Origin: Acinetobacter indicus CIP 110367 | GTDB taxonomy: Bacteria; Pseudomonadota; Gammaproteobacteria; Pseudomonadales; Moraxellaceae | NCBI RefSeq assembly: GCF_000488255.1 | Contig: NZ_KI530754.1 | Location: 186,001 to 250,000 of the forward strand | Direction: 5' to 3' | DNA length: 64,000 nucleotides | Part shown: positions 49,454 through 58,525 of the stretch, in pieces | Position numbering within the stretch: position 1 is the first letter of the stretch | Layout: each line of letters begins with the position of its first letter | Program-made: the position numbers and the translations under genes | The notes under the pieces: generated by a model | What the model was told of the DNA's origin: nothing | Seen by the model: only the letters and a program-made list of their open reading frames with translations | The model's database searches: none

Positions 49454-50017
49454 ATGAGCTTAATTAATACTGAAGTTAAACCATTTAAAGCAAATGCCTA
49501 CCACAACGGTCAATTCGTTGAAGTAACTGAAGCTGATCTTAAAGGCAAATGGTCAGTTGTATTCTTCTACCCAGCTGACTTCACTTTCGTTTGCCCAACT
49601 GAGCTTGGTGACCTTGCTGACAACTACGCTGAATTCCAAAAATTAGGCGTTGAAATCTATGCAGTTTCTACTGACACTCACTTCACGCACAAAGCTTGGC
49701 ACGATTCTTCAGAAGAAATCAAAAAAATCCAATACGTAATGGTTGGCGACCCAACTTGGACACTGTCTAAAAACTTCGAAGTATTAATTGAAGCTGACGG
49801 TCTTGCTGATCGTGGTACTTTCGTCATCGATCCAGAAGGCAAAATCCAGATCATCGAAATCAACGCGGGTGGTATCGGCCGTGACGCGCAAGAACTTCTT
49901 CGCAAAGTAAAAGCTGCTCAATACGTTCACGCTCACCCAGGTGAAGTTTGCCCAGCAAAATGGAAAGAAGGCGAAGCAACACTTGCTCCTTCAATCGACC
50001 TAGTTGGTAAAATCTAA
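49454..50017 (+). CDS. ahpC: Alkyl hydroperoxide reductase subunit C (peroxiredoxin AhpC)
   Basis: AhpC reduces hydrogen peroxide and organic peroxides and is recycled by AhpF. The ATG at 49454, after GGAG, gives 187 residues exactly like E. coli AhpC, with the same N-terminus ([19 protein letters not shown]); ATGs at 49442 and 49451 are also in frame. The peroxidatic cysteine lies in [16 protein letters not shown], and the resolving cysteine in [10 protein letters not shown]. It is a single gene with its own terminator; ahpF lies 2.8 kb downstream. Confidence 0.97.
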   Translation: MSLINTEVKPFKANAYHNGQFVEVTEADLKGKWSVVFFYPADFTFVCPTELGDLADNYAEFQKLGVEIYAVSTDTHFTHKAWHDSSEEIKKIQYVMVGDPTWTLSKNFEVLIEADGLADRGTFVIDPEGKIQIIEINAGGIGRDAQELLRKVKAAQYVHAHPGEVCPAKWKEGEATLAPSIDLVGKI

Positions 50018-50040
50018 TCTGTATTAGATTAAACTGATTG

Positions 50041-50072
50041 AAAAAAACCACGCTTGATCGCGTGGTTTTTTT
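50041..50072 (+). terminator. Terminator of ahpC
   Basis: AAAAACCACGC (50043-50053) pairs with GCGTGGTTTTT (50060-50070), with T continuing. Confidence 0.88.
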
Positions 50073-50173
50073 ATTGATGCGCTTACATTTTTACTCAATT
50101 TTAGCTGCTGTAGATTCTTTTTATTTTCATCTGCGTTGATTAAGCTACTGAAAAATGCGCTATGGATAGACCG

Positions 50174-50650
50174 ATGAAAACCCTATTAATTGCAGCCTTA
50201 TTCACCACCCTGTCCCTGCCGGCCTGGGCTGATGTGCAGTGTAGCGGCAGCTTAAAAGATCGTTCGATTTCCGACAATATTTTCGTTGGCAAGCAATGCA
50301 CCTTAACTAATGTGCAGGTCGATGGCAATGTCATGCTGGCCGATGGTGCCAAAGCCATTCTCCGAAACAGCCATATTGATGGCAATCTGGAATCCAAAGG
50401 CCGTTTTGCACAGCTGGTGGCGACCAATAACCGCATTGAAGGCAATATTCAACTGGAACGCGGCAAGCTGACCCAGCTGCACAATAACCGTGTAAATGGA
50501 AATATCCAGCTCAAAAACAATCGGGGTACGCTGAATATTAGCCGTAATCAGGTCGATGGCAATCTGGAATGTGAAAATAACGCGACACCACCGGTGGGTG
50601 GACGTAACACGGTACAGGGCGATAAAACAGGACAATGCCGCCGTTTATAA
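50174..50650 (+). CDS. Secreted protein with xDGNxxx repeats, unknown function
   Basis: The ATG at 50174 starts a Sec signal peptide (MKTLLIAALFTTLSLPAWA). The 158-residue precursor has at least five similar turns about 20 residues apart: VDGNVML, IDGNLES, IEGNIQL, VNGNIQL and VDGNLEC. They are joined by basic, polar segments, which suggests a short right-handed parallel beta-helix. Three or four cysteines occur near the ends (QCSG, KQC, LECE, GQCRRL). It is probably periplasmic or exported. I do not know the family, and it stands alone in its orientation. Confidence 0.8.
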   Translation: MKTLLIAALFTTLSLPAWADVQCSGSLKDRSISDNIFVGKQCTLTNVQVDGNVMLADGAKAILRNSHIDGNLESKGRFAQLVATNNRIEGNIQLERGKLTQLHNNRVNGNIQLKNNRGTLNISRNQVDGNLECENNATPPVGGRNTVQGDKTGQCRRL

Positions 50651-50697
50651 GGTGGGATGATTTTATGATAGATGAGGTTTTGATGATGGATCAAGCA

Positions 50698-51798
50698 TTA
50701 ACCATCTACAGGAATTGGATTGTCCGAAACTGACGGCAAACCATGGATCACCTGATGAATCAGTTGTAATTTTTCCATCACCTTCGGACTAATCACAAAG
50801 GGATAAAAATCTTCCTGCCCCATACTCCGATTCACACTATTCATGGCAAAAGCCACTGGCAACCAGGCCTGAAAAATCTCGTTAAAGTCGGTCAAAAAAT
50901 ACGGATTTTCACGTTGCTTGAAGTACATAAAATGCTGCTCTTCATGCACAATTTGCGGATGAATACTCATGCCAAAAGAAGTTGCCGTTTCCAGCACATC
51001 AACAATATGTAAATAATGCGCCCAGCTTTCCGCCCAGTCTTCCCACGGATGCATGGTGGCATAGGCACTAATATAGGCATCCATCCAGTTGCTTGGTGCG
51101 CCGTGCTGATAATAGTCCTTCACCGCCTGCTGATAACAGGCGCGCTCATCCCCAAAAAGTTGCCGAAAGCGTGCCAGATAATCACTGTTCGCCACCAGAA
51201 CATCCCAATAATAATGGCCAATTTCATGCCGGAAATGCCCCAGCAAAGTCCGGTACACTTCGGCCATATTCTGCTTGGCCATCATCCGCTCGACATCATC
51301 GGCTTCGGCAATATTTAAAGTAATCACCCCGCTGGCATGGCCGGTCATGACTTTGGGAGCACGATCATCATTCGGATTGGCCTTAAAGTCGAACACCAGC
51401 CCACGTTCAGGACTTTCCAGCTTGCTCAGTAAAGGCAAATTCCAGCGCAGCAAGGCATAGACCAGGCGATGCTTGGCCAACTCGATTTTTTGCCAGCGGC
51501 AGTAATATTGCGGCTGGTTTAAATCCGGGATAATCCGGTTTAAACGGCAGGCCGGACAAAACTGCTCCAGACTGTCAAACGGAATAATCCAGTTACAGAC
51601 CTGATGCTGATGATTCTGGCAAAAACGGTAAGCCTTTTGAGTGACCGCTTCAACAAATTCCCCTGCCCGCTGACCCGGTTGCAACGCCAGCATATGCATA
51701 TATTGTGCATCAAAACCTAAATGATGCTGGCACACGGTACACTGGGTATTGTCGAAATAAATCGGATGCTGACAATAACTGCACTGAAAAAGTTGCAT
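50698..51798 (-). CDS. Putative zinc-binding metallopeptidase with N-terminal zinc ribbon
   Basis: The 366-residue protein opens with a zinc ribbon (CSYCQHPIYFDNTQCTVCQH), followed by a second cysteine set (CPACRLN). A predicted catalytic HExxH-type site is seen in HFRHEIGHYYWDVLV near residue 195-205, and WAHYLHIVDVLE may provide further ligands. This is the layout of the DUF2248-type putative peptidases. No signal peptide is seen. The substrate is unknown. Confidence 0.83.
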   Translation of the reverse strand: MQLFQCSYCQHPIYFDNTQCTVCQHHLGFDAQYMHMLALQPGQRAGEFVEAVTQKAYRFCQNHQHQVCNWIIPFDSLEQFCPACRLNRIIPDLNQPQYYCRWQKIELAKHRLVYALLRWNLPLLSKLESPERGLVFDFKANPNDDRAPKVMTGHASGVITLNIAEADDVERMMAKQNMAEVYRTLLGHFRHEIGHYYWDVLVANSDYLARFRQLFGDERACYQQAVKDYYQHGAPSNWMDAYISAYATMHPWEDWAESWAHYLHIVDVLETATSFGMSIHPQIVHEEQHFMYFKQRENPYFLTDFNEIFQAWLPVAFAMNSVNRSMGQEDFYPFVISPKVMEKLQLIHQVIHGLPSVSDNPIPVDG

Positions 51799-52079
51799 GA
51801 GAATGGCTCAGTCGATTGTTTTTATTACAGAGATGCCGCTAAGCTTAGAAGATTCTGATTTTTCTGAGTGTAGTTTTTTTGCAGTGAATGTTTAGTGTTG
51901 CTGCAACCGTGGTGCAGATTGTCCCCATACGCTGCGCTTTGACCGGGAGTGTTGGCACACAACACTCGACTTTCGCGGATAAAGTTGAAAATTCTTACAA
52001 ATCAGTAATACATCCGGCTCTGCATTTGGCATATGGTCAAACTATAACGATTCCAAACACAATAAAGGAGGAATGGCTA

Positions 52080-52289
52080 ATGGGAACTGTCCTGACTGTA
52101 ACCTTCTGCAAATACAATACTTCAACACGCTACTTAAAAATATTTTATAACAATGGGTTGGCAGAGCTTTATCATCCTGTGCCAGAATTTATCTATAACA
52201 ATCTGCTACGCAGTCATGATAAAGCTGCTTTTGTGCAAAAATATCTGGAGTACGATTTACACTTTAACAAGGTCTCGTTGCGACCTTGA
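52080..52289 (+). CDS. KTSC-domain protein
   Basis: A GGAGG site at 52066-52070 fits the ATG at 52080 (nine bases away) and gives 69 residues. The core YNTSTRYLKIFYNNGLAELYHPVPEFIYNNLLRSHDKAAFVQKYL matches the KTSC domain pattern of a strand, a proline-containing turn (HPVP), and a helix with a lysine/serine block. KTSC proteins are small and often sit next to toxin, RNA or lysyl-tRNA-synthetase-related genes, but their role is unclear. An upstream frame to 51888 is open but looks non-coding. Confidence 0.65.
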   Translation: MGTVLTVTFCKYNTSTRYLKIFYNNGLAELYHPVPEFIYNNLLRSHDKAAFVQKYLEYDLHFNKVSLRP

Positions 52290-52292
52290 ATT

Positions 52293-52313
52293 GAGGTGCA
52301 GCAATTTCACCTC
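52293..52313. terminator. Weak hairpin between convergent small genes
   Basis: GAGGTG (52293-52298) pairs with CACCTC (52308-52313). No T run follows. It lies in the 24-nt gap between the KTSC and DUF1653 genes. Confidence 0.3.
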
Positions 52314-52535
52314 TCACATCATTTCCTGAACCAGTTTAAAACGCGGTAATTCACGATCATCTTCCAGACTGATCGATTCGGTAAACATGCTCAGTGGTCG
52401 AACCCAAATGGAATAATCACCATATAAACACTGGTAGACCACCAGCTTTTCCTCGGTTTCACTGTGCGTGGCCACATGCAACACCTGATACAACTGCCCT
52501 TTATAATGCTGATAAATGCCTCGGCTTAAACTCAT
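52314..52535 (-). CDS. DUF1653 domain protein
   Basis: The 73-residue protein begins MSLSRGIYQHYKGQLYQVLH and has HSETEEKLVVYQCLYGDYSIWVRPLSMF, a close match to the DUF1653 pattern (RYRHFKG, HSETxExLVVYRALYG, WVRPxxMF). The ATG at 52535 follows AGGTGA; an ATG at 52568 is in frame but weaker. The fold is a small beta-barrel; the function is unknown. It is convergent with the KTSC gene. Confidence 0.85.
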   Translation of the reverse strand: MSLSRGIYQHYKGQLYQVLHVATHSETEEKLVVYQCLYGDYSIWVRPLSMFTESISLEDDRELPRFKLVQEMM

Positions 52536-52831
52536 CTTGATACTCACCTTTGTAATTTTAAATGCCATTGCTCAGGATAATGCCTAGTTTTAGTCACAAA
52601 TAGCAAATCTTTGATTTTCTTATTGTCAATTCTTGAAAATTCCAGTGACAAGCCACATCTTAGAAGATAAAGCCATACATTTTTATGTGCAACTTCTGCA
52701 TAAATACATGATTTTTATTATTTGATTTAAAAAACCGATTGTTTTGATAAAAACAAACCGTTTCACCAATTAAATATTTTCTCCTATCATGTCTTTATCA
52801 AATACATTTTACTCCTCTGGAGACGTTAGCA

Positions 52832-54397
52832 ATGTTAGATCAAAATACCACAGCCCAATTAAAAGCCTTGTTAGAACGCCTTGAAGGTCCAATCGAATTA
52901 GTGGCCACTTTAGATAGCTCTGACAAATCAGACAAAATCAAAGAACTGGTAACTGAAATTGCCGCCCTCTCTGATCAGGTGACTGCACGCTTCGATGGTA
53001 ACAACAAACGTGCACCAAGCTTTGGTGTCGCCAAAGCCGGTGAGCAACCGCGTGTATTCTTCGCAGGTTTGCCAATGGGTCATGAGTTCACTTCTTTGAT
53101 TCTGGCATTGTTACAAACTTCGGGCTATGCACCAAAAGTGTCTGATGAAGTGCTGGCTTCTATTAAAGACTTGGGTATCCAATCGGATTTCGATGTATTC
53201 GTATCGTTAAGCTGTCACAACTGTCCAGACGTGGTGCAGGCATTGAACCTGATAGCCATCTATAACCCGGGTACTACTGCCACTATGATTGATGGTGCAT
53301 TCTTCCAGGATGAAGTGGAAGAACGTAAGATCATGGCGGTACCTATGGTATTCCAGGACGGTAACCACATCGGTCAGGGTCGTATGACACTGGAAGAAAT
53401 CATTGCCAAATTAGACACCAACTCTGCAGCCAAAGAAGCTGAAAAGTTAAATGCCAAAGCTGCCTTTGATGTCTTGGTGATTGGTGGTGGTCCTGCCGGG
53501 AATACTGCAGCGATTTATGCAGCACGTAAAGGCATTAACACCGGTATCGTGGCGGAACGTTTTGGCGGTCAGGTGATGGACACCATGGACATTGAAAACT
53601 TCACTTCAATCAAGAAAACCCAAGGTCCAAAATTTGCCGCTGAAATGGAAGCACACGTACGTGAATACGGTGTCGACATCATGAACCTACAACGTGTATC
53701 TGACATTAAAGGTGCAGATGAAACAGCCAACGGTTTAGTTGAAGTGACCTTAGAAAACGGTGCTAAACTGGAATCGAAAACTGTGGTGCTTTCAACCGGT
53801 GCACGCTGGAGAGAGATGAACGTTCCGGGTGAAGCAGAATACCGTACCCGTGGTGTGGCGTATTGCCCACACTGTGATGGTCCTTTATTCAAAGGCAAAC
53901 GTGTTGCAGTCATTGGTGGGGGTAACTCGGGTGTAGAAGCGGCGATTGACTTGGCGGGTATTGTTGAGCATGTGACCTTAGTAGAGTTTGATACCAAGTT
54001 ACGTGCGGATCAGGTATTGCAAGACAAGCTAAACAGCTTGCCAAATACCACAGTGATTAAAAATGCACTTTCAACAGAAGTCGTGGGTGATGGTTCACAA
54101 GTGACAGCGCTGAAATACAAAGACCGTGCAACGGATGAAGAGCATACGGTTGAACTGGCGGGGATCTTTGTACAGATCGGTTTGTTACCAAATACCGATT
54201 TCTTGAAAGAAACAGCAGTTGAGCTGAGCAACCGTGGTGAAATTGTGATTAACGAGCGCAACGAAACCAACGTCAAAGGTGTATTTGCGGCGGGTGACTG
54301 TACTACAGTCCCATATAAGCAGATCATCATCGCGACTGGTGAAGGCGCGAAAGCATCCTTATCTGCCTTTGATTACATCATCCGTTCGGGGCAATAA
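52832..54397 (+). CDS. ahpF: Alkyl hydroperoxide reductase subunit F
   Basis: AhpF passes electrons from NADH to AhpC. The 521 residues match E. coli AhpF. The N-terminal tandem thioredoxin-like domain has the CxxC SCHNCPDV near residue 130. The thioredoxin reductase-like part has the FAD motif [10 protein letters not shown], redox-active CxxC in YCPHCDGP, and NAD-binding [14 protein letters not shown] precedes the ATG. I found no clear OxyR site in the 300 bases upstream. Confidence 0.97.
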   Translation: MLDQNTTAQLKALLERLEGPIELVATLDSSDKSDKIKELVTEIAALSDQVTARFDGNNKRAPSFGVAKAGEQPRVFFAGLPMGHEFTSLILALLQTSGYAPKVSDEVLASIKDLGIQSDFDVFVSLSCHNCPDVVQALNLIAIYNPGTTATMIDGAFFQDEVEERKIMAVPMVFQDGNHIGQGRMTLEEIIAKLDTNSAAKEAEKLNAKAAFDVLVIGGGPAGNTAAIYAARKGINTGIVAERFGGQVMDTMDIENFTSIKKTQGPKFAAEMEAHVREYGVDIMNLQRVSDIKGADETANGLVEVTLENGAKLESKTVVLSTGARWREMNVPGEAEYRTRGVAYCPHCDGPLFKGKRVAVIGGGNSGVEAAIDLAGIVEHVTLVEFDTKLRADQVLQDKLNSLPNTTVIKNALSTEVVGDGSQVTALKYKDRATDEEHTVELAGIFVQIGLLPNTDFLKETAVELSNRGEIVINERNETNVKGVFAAGDCTTVPYKQIIIATGEGAKASLSAFDYIIRSGQ

Positions 54398-54425
54398 TTC
54401 TGCTGAATTAACTCTAGAACGCCAC

Positions 54426-54461
54426 AAGCCTATAGCGTGCACTACCCTATAGGCTTTTTTT
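54426..54461 (+). terminator. Terminator of ahpF
   Basis: AAGCCTATAG (54426-54435) pairs with CTATAGGCTT (54447-54456), followed by T5 or more. Confidence 0.82.
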
Positions 54462-54590
54462 GTATTTCATTTTCTTACATTTAATCAACAATTTGTTATC
54501 TATTGCCAGATCAGAACTGGTTTATATTTTTGAATATTCACTGCTGTTGTGGATATTTGCCTTGAGAATAGAATTAAAAGGAATATGACA

Positions 54591-54935
54591 ATGAATAAAT
54601 TACTTGTTGCTTTAGGTCTTGCTGCTACCGTTGCTTTAGTGGGCTGTAACCGTGATCAGGCGCCTGAAACAGGTGCAACCACTGGCGAACATCTGGAAAA
54701 TGCTGCTGAACAGGCAGGTCATGATATTTCCGGTGCTGCTGAAGAAGCTTCAGCTGAAATGGATGCTGCAACGGATGAAGCTGCTGCAGAGTTAGATCAG
54801 GCCGCGGACAATGCTGCTGCGGCAACCAGTCAGGCTTGGGATGAAACCAAGGAAGCCACCAAAGATGCAACTGCAACCGCAGCCGGTGCTGTTGAACAAG
54901 GTGCTGCGAACGTGCGTGAAGAAGCCCAGCAATAA
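54591..54935 (+). CDS. Alanine/glutamate-rich small lipoprotein
   Basis: The ATG at 54591 sits 9 nt after an AAAAGGA site and starts a lipoprotein signal with lipobox LVGC; ATG 54585 is too close to the site. The 114-residue protein is almost all Ala, Glu, Asp, Thr and Gln, with heptad-like repeats (SAEMDAATDEAAAELDQAAD) predicting one long amphipathic helix. It resembles small helical stress or envelope lipoproteins. The function is unknown. Confidence 0.8.
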   Translation: MNKLLVALGLAATVALVGCNRDQAPETGATTGEHLENAAEQAGHDISGAAEEASAEMDAATDEAAAELDQAADNAAAATSQAWDETKEATKDATATAAGAVEQGAANVREEAQQ

Positions 54936-54951
54936 AATTCACTTCCTCGCT

Positions 54952-54977
54952 AAAAGCTCCCTTCCGGGAGCTTTTTT
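54952..54977 (+). terminator. Terminator of the Ala-rich lipoprotein gene
   Basis: AAAAGCTCCC (54952-54961) pairs with GGGAGCTTTT (54966-54975) around TTCC, with T continuing. Confidence 0.88.
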
Positions 54978-55111
54978 ATTATTCATTTTACTAATATTTG
55001 AAATTAGAAATTTCAAATTAAAAATAGCTTAAATGACTGTTTCTGTTAGGTTAAAAGTTTAAATTTCCACTAAAATACTCAGGATTCTGATTTCTCTCCC
55101 TGTTATTGTCT

Positions 55112-56323
55112 ATGTCTATTATTGCTGCAAAAGCCGACCGGTCGAATCGCTCGATCTGGGTCGCGCTGGTGTTATTGTTTATTGGCTGTATTGGCGCCTA
55201 TCAGGTGGTGGGCATTAACCAGGCACTATTATTCCTGATTGGTGGTGCACTGGGGATGACTCTGTACCATGCTTCTTTTGGTTTTACCTCAAGCTGGCGG
55301 GTGTTTATCAAGCAAGGTCGTGGTCGCGGTCTGCGTGCACAAATGATCATGCTTGGTCTGGCAGTACTGCTGTTTTTCCCAGCCTTAGGTGCAGGTGAAC
55401 TGTTTGGCAATCCGGTCAATGGTTTTGTTAGCCCAGTGTCAATGTCGGTGATGATTGGTGCCTTTATTTTTGGTATTGGCATGCAGCTCGGCGGCGGCTG
55501 TGCTTCTGGTACGCTGTATACCGTGGGTGGTGGTAGCGCACGCATGCTGGTAACACTGGTATTCTTCTGCTTAGGCTCACTGATTGCCACCACGCATTTA
55601 GACTGGTGGTTTAACCTGCCGCATCTGGCACCTATTTCACTGGTCACCAGCTTAGGTGTGATGCCGGCGTTATTGCTGAACTTTGTGCTGTTTGCCCTGA
55701 TTGCCTTGGTTACCGTATGGTATGAAAAGAAACGTCATGGCAGTCTGGAGGTTGAACCGGCTGCACAGTATCAGGGCTGGAAACGCTTCTTACGTGGCCC
55801 GTGGCCGTTGGTGTGGGGCGGTATCATGCTGACCCTGCTGAACTTCGCTACTCTTGCGTTGGCTGGACGTCCTTGGGGCGTAACCTCTGCGCTGGCCGTC
55901 TGGGCCGCCAAATCGGCCAGTTTTGTGGGTGTTGATGTAGCCTCCTGGAGCTACTGGCAGCAACCAGCCAATGCCAAAGCACTGACAGAGTCGTTATGGT
56001 TTGATATTACCTCGATGATGAACTTCGGGATTATGCTCGGCGCCCTGCTGGCAGCCAGTCTGGCCGGTAAATTCGCACCGAACTTTAATATTCCAAAACG
56101 CTCGCTGATGGCAGCGATTGTTGGCGGTTTGCTGTTAGGTTATGGCGCACGCCTGGCTTATGGCTGTAATATTGGCGCCTATTTCAGTGGTATTGCCTCT
56201 GGCAGTTTACATGGCTGGCTGTGGCTGGTATTTGCCTTTATTGGCAATGGCATTGGGGTCAAATTGCGTCCATTCTTCTTCCCGGAAGAACGCCCACAAC
56301 CTGAAAAGCTGACCGGCTGTTAA
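55112..56323 (+). CDS. YeeE/YedE family membrane protein (TsuA-like thiosulfate transporter family)
   Basis: The 403-residue protein has about ten hydrophobic segments and two symmetric halves, each with a conserved cysteine motif: GGGCASGTLYTVGGGS in the first half and AYGCNIGAYFSGIASGSLHG in the second. These match TsuA, which binds and moves thiosulfate between cysteines. No tusA-like partner is adjacent. Starts at ATG 55112 or TTG 55106 both lack a good ribosome-binding site. Confidence 0.88.
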   Translation: MSIIAAKADRSNRSIWVALVLLFIGCIGAYQVVGINQALLFLIGGALGMTLYHASFGFTSSWRVFIKQGRGRGLRAQMIMLGLAVLLFFPALGAGELFGNPVNGFVSPVSMSVMIGAFIFGIGMQLGGGCASGTLYTVGGGSARMLVTLVFFCLGSLIATTHLDWWFNLPHLAPISLVTSLGVMPALLLNFVLFALIALVTVWYEKKRHGSLEVEPAAQYQGWKRFLRGPWPLVWGGIMLTLLNFATLALAGRPWGVTSALAVWAAKSASFVGVDVASWSYWQQPANAKALTESLWFDITSMMNFGIMLGALLAASLAGKFAPNFNIPKRSLMAAIVGGLLLGYGARLAYGCNIGAYFSGIASGSLHGWLWLVFAFIGNGIGVKLRPFFFPEERPQPEKLTGC

Positions 56324-56340
56324 TTCCTGACTCGCTGTTA

Positions 56341-56367
56341 AAAAAGCCCCAAAAGTTGGGGCTTTTT
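56341..56367 (+). terminator. Terminator of the YeeE/YedE gene
   Basis: AAAAAGCCCCAA (56341-56352) pairs with TTGGGGCTTTTT (56356-56367). Confidence 0.88.
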
Positions 56368-56415
56368 GCATCTCTGGGTTAAGATAGCCGCATACAATAA
56401 GAAATCAGGCAGGCT

Positions 56416-57117
56416 ATGAGTTATTCACATCATCATGAAAAACATTATATTTTAAGAACGGGCTGGTTACGTGCTGCGGTGTTGGGGGCCAATGATGGGA
56501 TTATCTCAGTGACCAGTCTGGTGATCGGGATGGCGGCCAGTGGTGCTTCCAACCAGACCCTGCTGATTACCTGTATTGCCGGCCTGATTTCAGGCGCTAG
56601 TTCCATGGCTGCCGGCGAATATATTTCGGTCAAATCCCAGGAAGATATCGAGCAGGCTGATCTGCACATGGAATCCAGAGAACTGCGTAAAAACCCCGAT
56701 CTGGAACTAAAAGAACTGACCCATATTTATACCTTGCGCGGCCTGACGCCTGAGCTAGCGCATAAAGTGGCGGTACAGCTGACCGCCAAAGATGCCCTAG
56801 CCGCCCACGCCCGCGATGAAATCGGCATTCATGAAAATACTACCGCCAATGCGGTACAGGCGGCGGCATCCTCGGCGATTGCATTTTCTTTAGGGGCGCT
56901 GTTGCCTTTACTGACCATTGTCTTTAGTCCGGTGGAATATCTGGACCGAAGCATTGTGATTGTAGGTGTCTTATCGCTGGCCTTACTCGGTGCCCTGTCC
57001 AGCTATTTTGCCGGCACCTCCATGCTCAGAGGCAGCTTGCGGGTCACGGTCTGGGGCGTGGTGGCCATGCTATTCGCACACTGGATTGGCTCGTTGTTCC
57101 ATGTCACACCTTTATAA
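56416..57117 (+). CDS. VIT1/CCC1 family divalent metal transporter
   Basis: The 233-residue membrane protein has the family segments GWLRAAVLGANDGIISVTSL, SMAAGEYISVKSQEDIE and DALAAHARDEIGI, which place acidic residues in the metal-binding site, and five membrane helices. Plant and yeast relatives load Fe2+ or Mn2+ into vacuoles; bacterial members probably export iron or manganese. The start is ATG 56416 near AGG. Confidence 0.93.
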   Translation: MSYSHHHEKHYILRTGWLRAAVLGANDGIISVTSLVIGMAASGASNQTLLITCIAGLISGASSMAAGEYISVKSQEDIEQADLHMESRELRKNPDLELKELTHIYTLRGLTPELAHKVAVQLTAKDALAAHARDEIGIHENTTANAVQAAASSAIAFSLGALLPLLTIVFSPVEYLDRSIVIVGVLSLALLGALSSYFAGTSMLRGSLRVTVWGVVAMLFAHWIGSLFHVTPL

Positions 57118-57150
57118 AAAAACCGCCCAGCAAATCGGGCGGTTTTTTTT
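57116..57150. terminator. Bidirectional terminator between convergent genes
   Basis: AACCGCCC (57121-57128) pairs with GGGCGGTT (57137-57144), with A and T runs on the two sides. Confidence 0.88.
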
Positions 57151-57164
57151 CCTTAGGGCTGTGT

Positions 57165-57683
57165 TTACTGTAAAGCCGCTTTCAGGTTACAGCCATAATT
57201 CATGGTTTGCTGCACCTGACGATAGCTGGTATAGCGGTTTAAAATAAAATTATAAAAATTGTCGGCATTGGCAAAATTCTGCTTTAAATTTTCCTGTTGA
57301 GCCTGGGGCAGCTGGATCTGATCAAGCAGTTCCAGATTATAATGTCCGAGACGATACATCTCGGCAAAATAGCCATTCATCATATCGCAATAGCCGGCTT
57401 TGGTCGGCTTTAAGGCGGTACTGCTGACCAGATGCTGGTTCAAGGTCATCAGATTATCGGCATCTAAAGGAAACTGCTGGGCAAAGGCAATACTTTCCAG
57501 CTGCTTAAACTGCTGAAAATCGGCTTCCAGTTGACGGTTTAAGGCACTAAAGCGCTGCTGTAGCTGCTCTGCACTGGCCACCTGGTACTGTTCAGGCTGG
57601 ACCTGTACCTGCTCTGCCTCATGTGGTCCACATGCTGTCAAACCTGTTATTGTGAGCAAAACAGCCCCTACATACCCCTTCAT
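57165..57683 (-). CDS. Small lipoprotein, unknown function
   Basis: The ATG at 57683, after an AAAGG site, starts a lipoprotein signal (MKGYVGAVLLTITGLTAC). An in-frame start at 57716 would add 11 residues to the front of the signal. The 172-residue protein is rich in Gln, helical and has two further cysteines (GYCDMM and YGCNLK). No family is recognised. It precedes nothing in its direction and ends at the shared terminator. Confidence 0.72.
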   Translation of the reverse strand: MKGYVGAVLLTITGLTACGPHEAEQVQVQPEQYQVASAEQLQQRFSALNRQLEADFQQFKQLESIAFAQQFPLDADNLMTLNQHLVSSTALKPTKAGYCDMMNGYFAEMYRLGHYNLELLDQIQLPQAQQENLKQNFANADNFYNFILNRYTSYRQVQQTMNYGCNLKAALQ

Positions 57684-57745
57684 GCCTTTACCTTTTCCAC
57701 GATACAACCCGGGCATTATACTGATGAAACCGGCCGGGATGAAAG

Positions 57746-58525
57746 TTAGAGCGACTTTTCATTCATATAGCGCCAGTAACGTTTCGGTACATACTGAATA
57801 TGCAGCTTCATGTTCTGCCGTGCCTGAATATTGACGCTGTGAAAATAATCTTTCCACAGCTGATCATATAAAAATTCTTCAGCATCCAGCTCGATACTAA
57901 AGGCCTGACTGTGGCCACTGCCCAGCTGGAGATCCAGCTGCCGGGCATTCATCTGAACCTGATGCACATCATCCAGATCATAATAAATGCCGTAATCACG
58001 CTGTTCGTCATAAATCAGCCAGCGCTGATCTTGGTAACGCGCCTTAAAATGCCGCTCGATCAGCGGTAATACATTAAAATCTGGCCGCACCAGACTTAAG
58101 AACAGACCATCCTGACATTTTTTAAAGCGTACAAAAGCTTCCATGCGATGTTTTTCCCGGCCCACCTGCTTGGCCCACTGTGCCATGCCCAACACCGCCG
58201 GATGGCCATAATTACCATCCACCGCATGGCCGTGTTGAAAAACATAAATGCAAAAATCAAACAGATGCTGAAAGGCCTGTTCCTGCTCCGACAAAAAGCA
58301 CAGATAAAACTGACGCAAGCTGCCGGGCTGGATTTTCTGTTTCAAGCCCTGCCAGACCCGCTGTCCCTGCACATCCTGTGAAGACACGACAATAAACTCA
58401 TCAAACAGGCCATGCTGGGACTGCGGATTGGCGGTAATGTGTACATCAAACTCTTGAAAGCGAAATGCCCGAAACACACAGCAAAGCAAGCCGGTGAGCG
58501 TGCCATCAAAGCAGTAGGTGGCCAT
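57746..58525 (-). CDS. TIGR03915-type putative DNA metabolism protein
   Basis: The 259-residue protein fits the family that accompanies a radical-SAM partner in putative DNA-repair modules; it contains the typical opening TYCFDGTLTGLLCCVFRAF and HGHAVDGNYGHPAVLGMAQW. In some genomes it is fused to a UdgX-type uracil-DNA glycosylase; here it is alone. It overlaps the radical-SAM gene by 1 nt (TAATG), so it is the second gene of a coupled pair. The biochemical role is unproven. Confidence 0.83.
   Translation of the reverse strand: MATYCFDGTLTGLLCCVFRAFRFQEFDVHITANPQSQHGLFDEFIVVSSQDVQGQRVWQGLKQKIQPGSLRQFYLCFLSEQEQAFQHLFDFCIYVFQHGHAVDGNYGHPAVLGMAQWAKQVGREKHRMEAFVRFKKCQDGLFLSLVRPDFNVLPLIERHFKARYQDQRWLIYDEQRDYGIYYDLDDVHQVQMNARQLDLQLGSGHSQAFSIELDAEEFLYDQLWKDYFHSVNIQARQNMKLHIQYVPKRYWRYMNEKSL

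Noticed and set aside
51888..52079. An N-terminal extension of the KTSC-domain protein
   Set aside because: The good ribosome-binding site at 52066-52070 fits the start at 52080, and the upstream residues do not fit the domain.
52569..52831. An OxyR binding site upstream of ahpF
   Set aside because: I could not find the spaced ATAG/CTAT pattern.
54625..54942. A 105-codon minus-strand frame over the Ala-rich lipoprotein gene
   Set aside because: It is a by-product of the strong codon bias of the Ala/Glu-rich gene; its product is an odd run of Leu, His and Gln.
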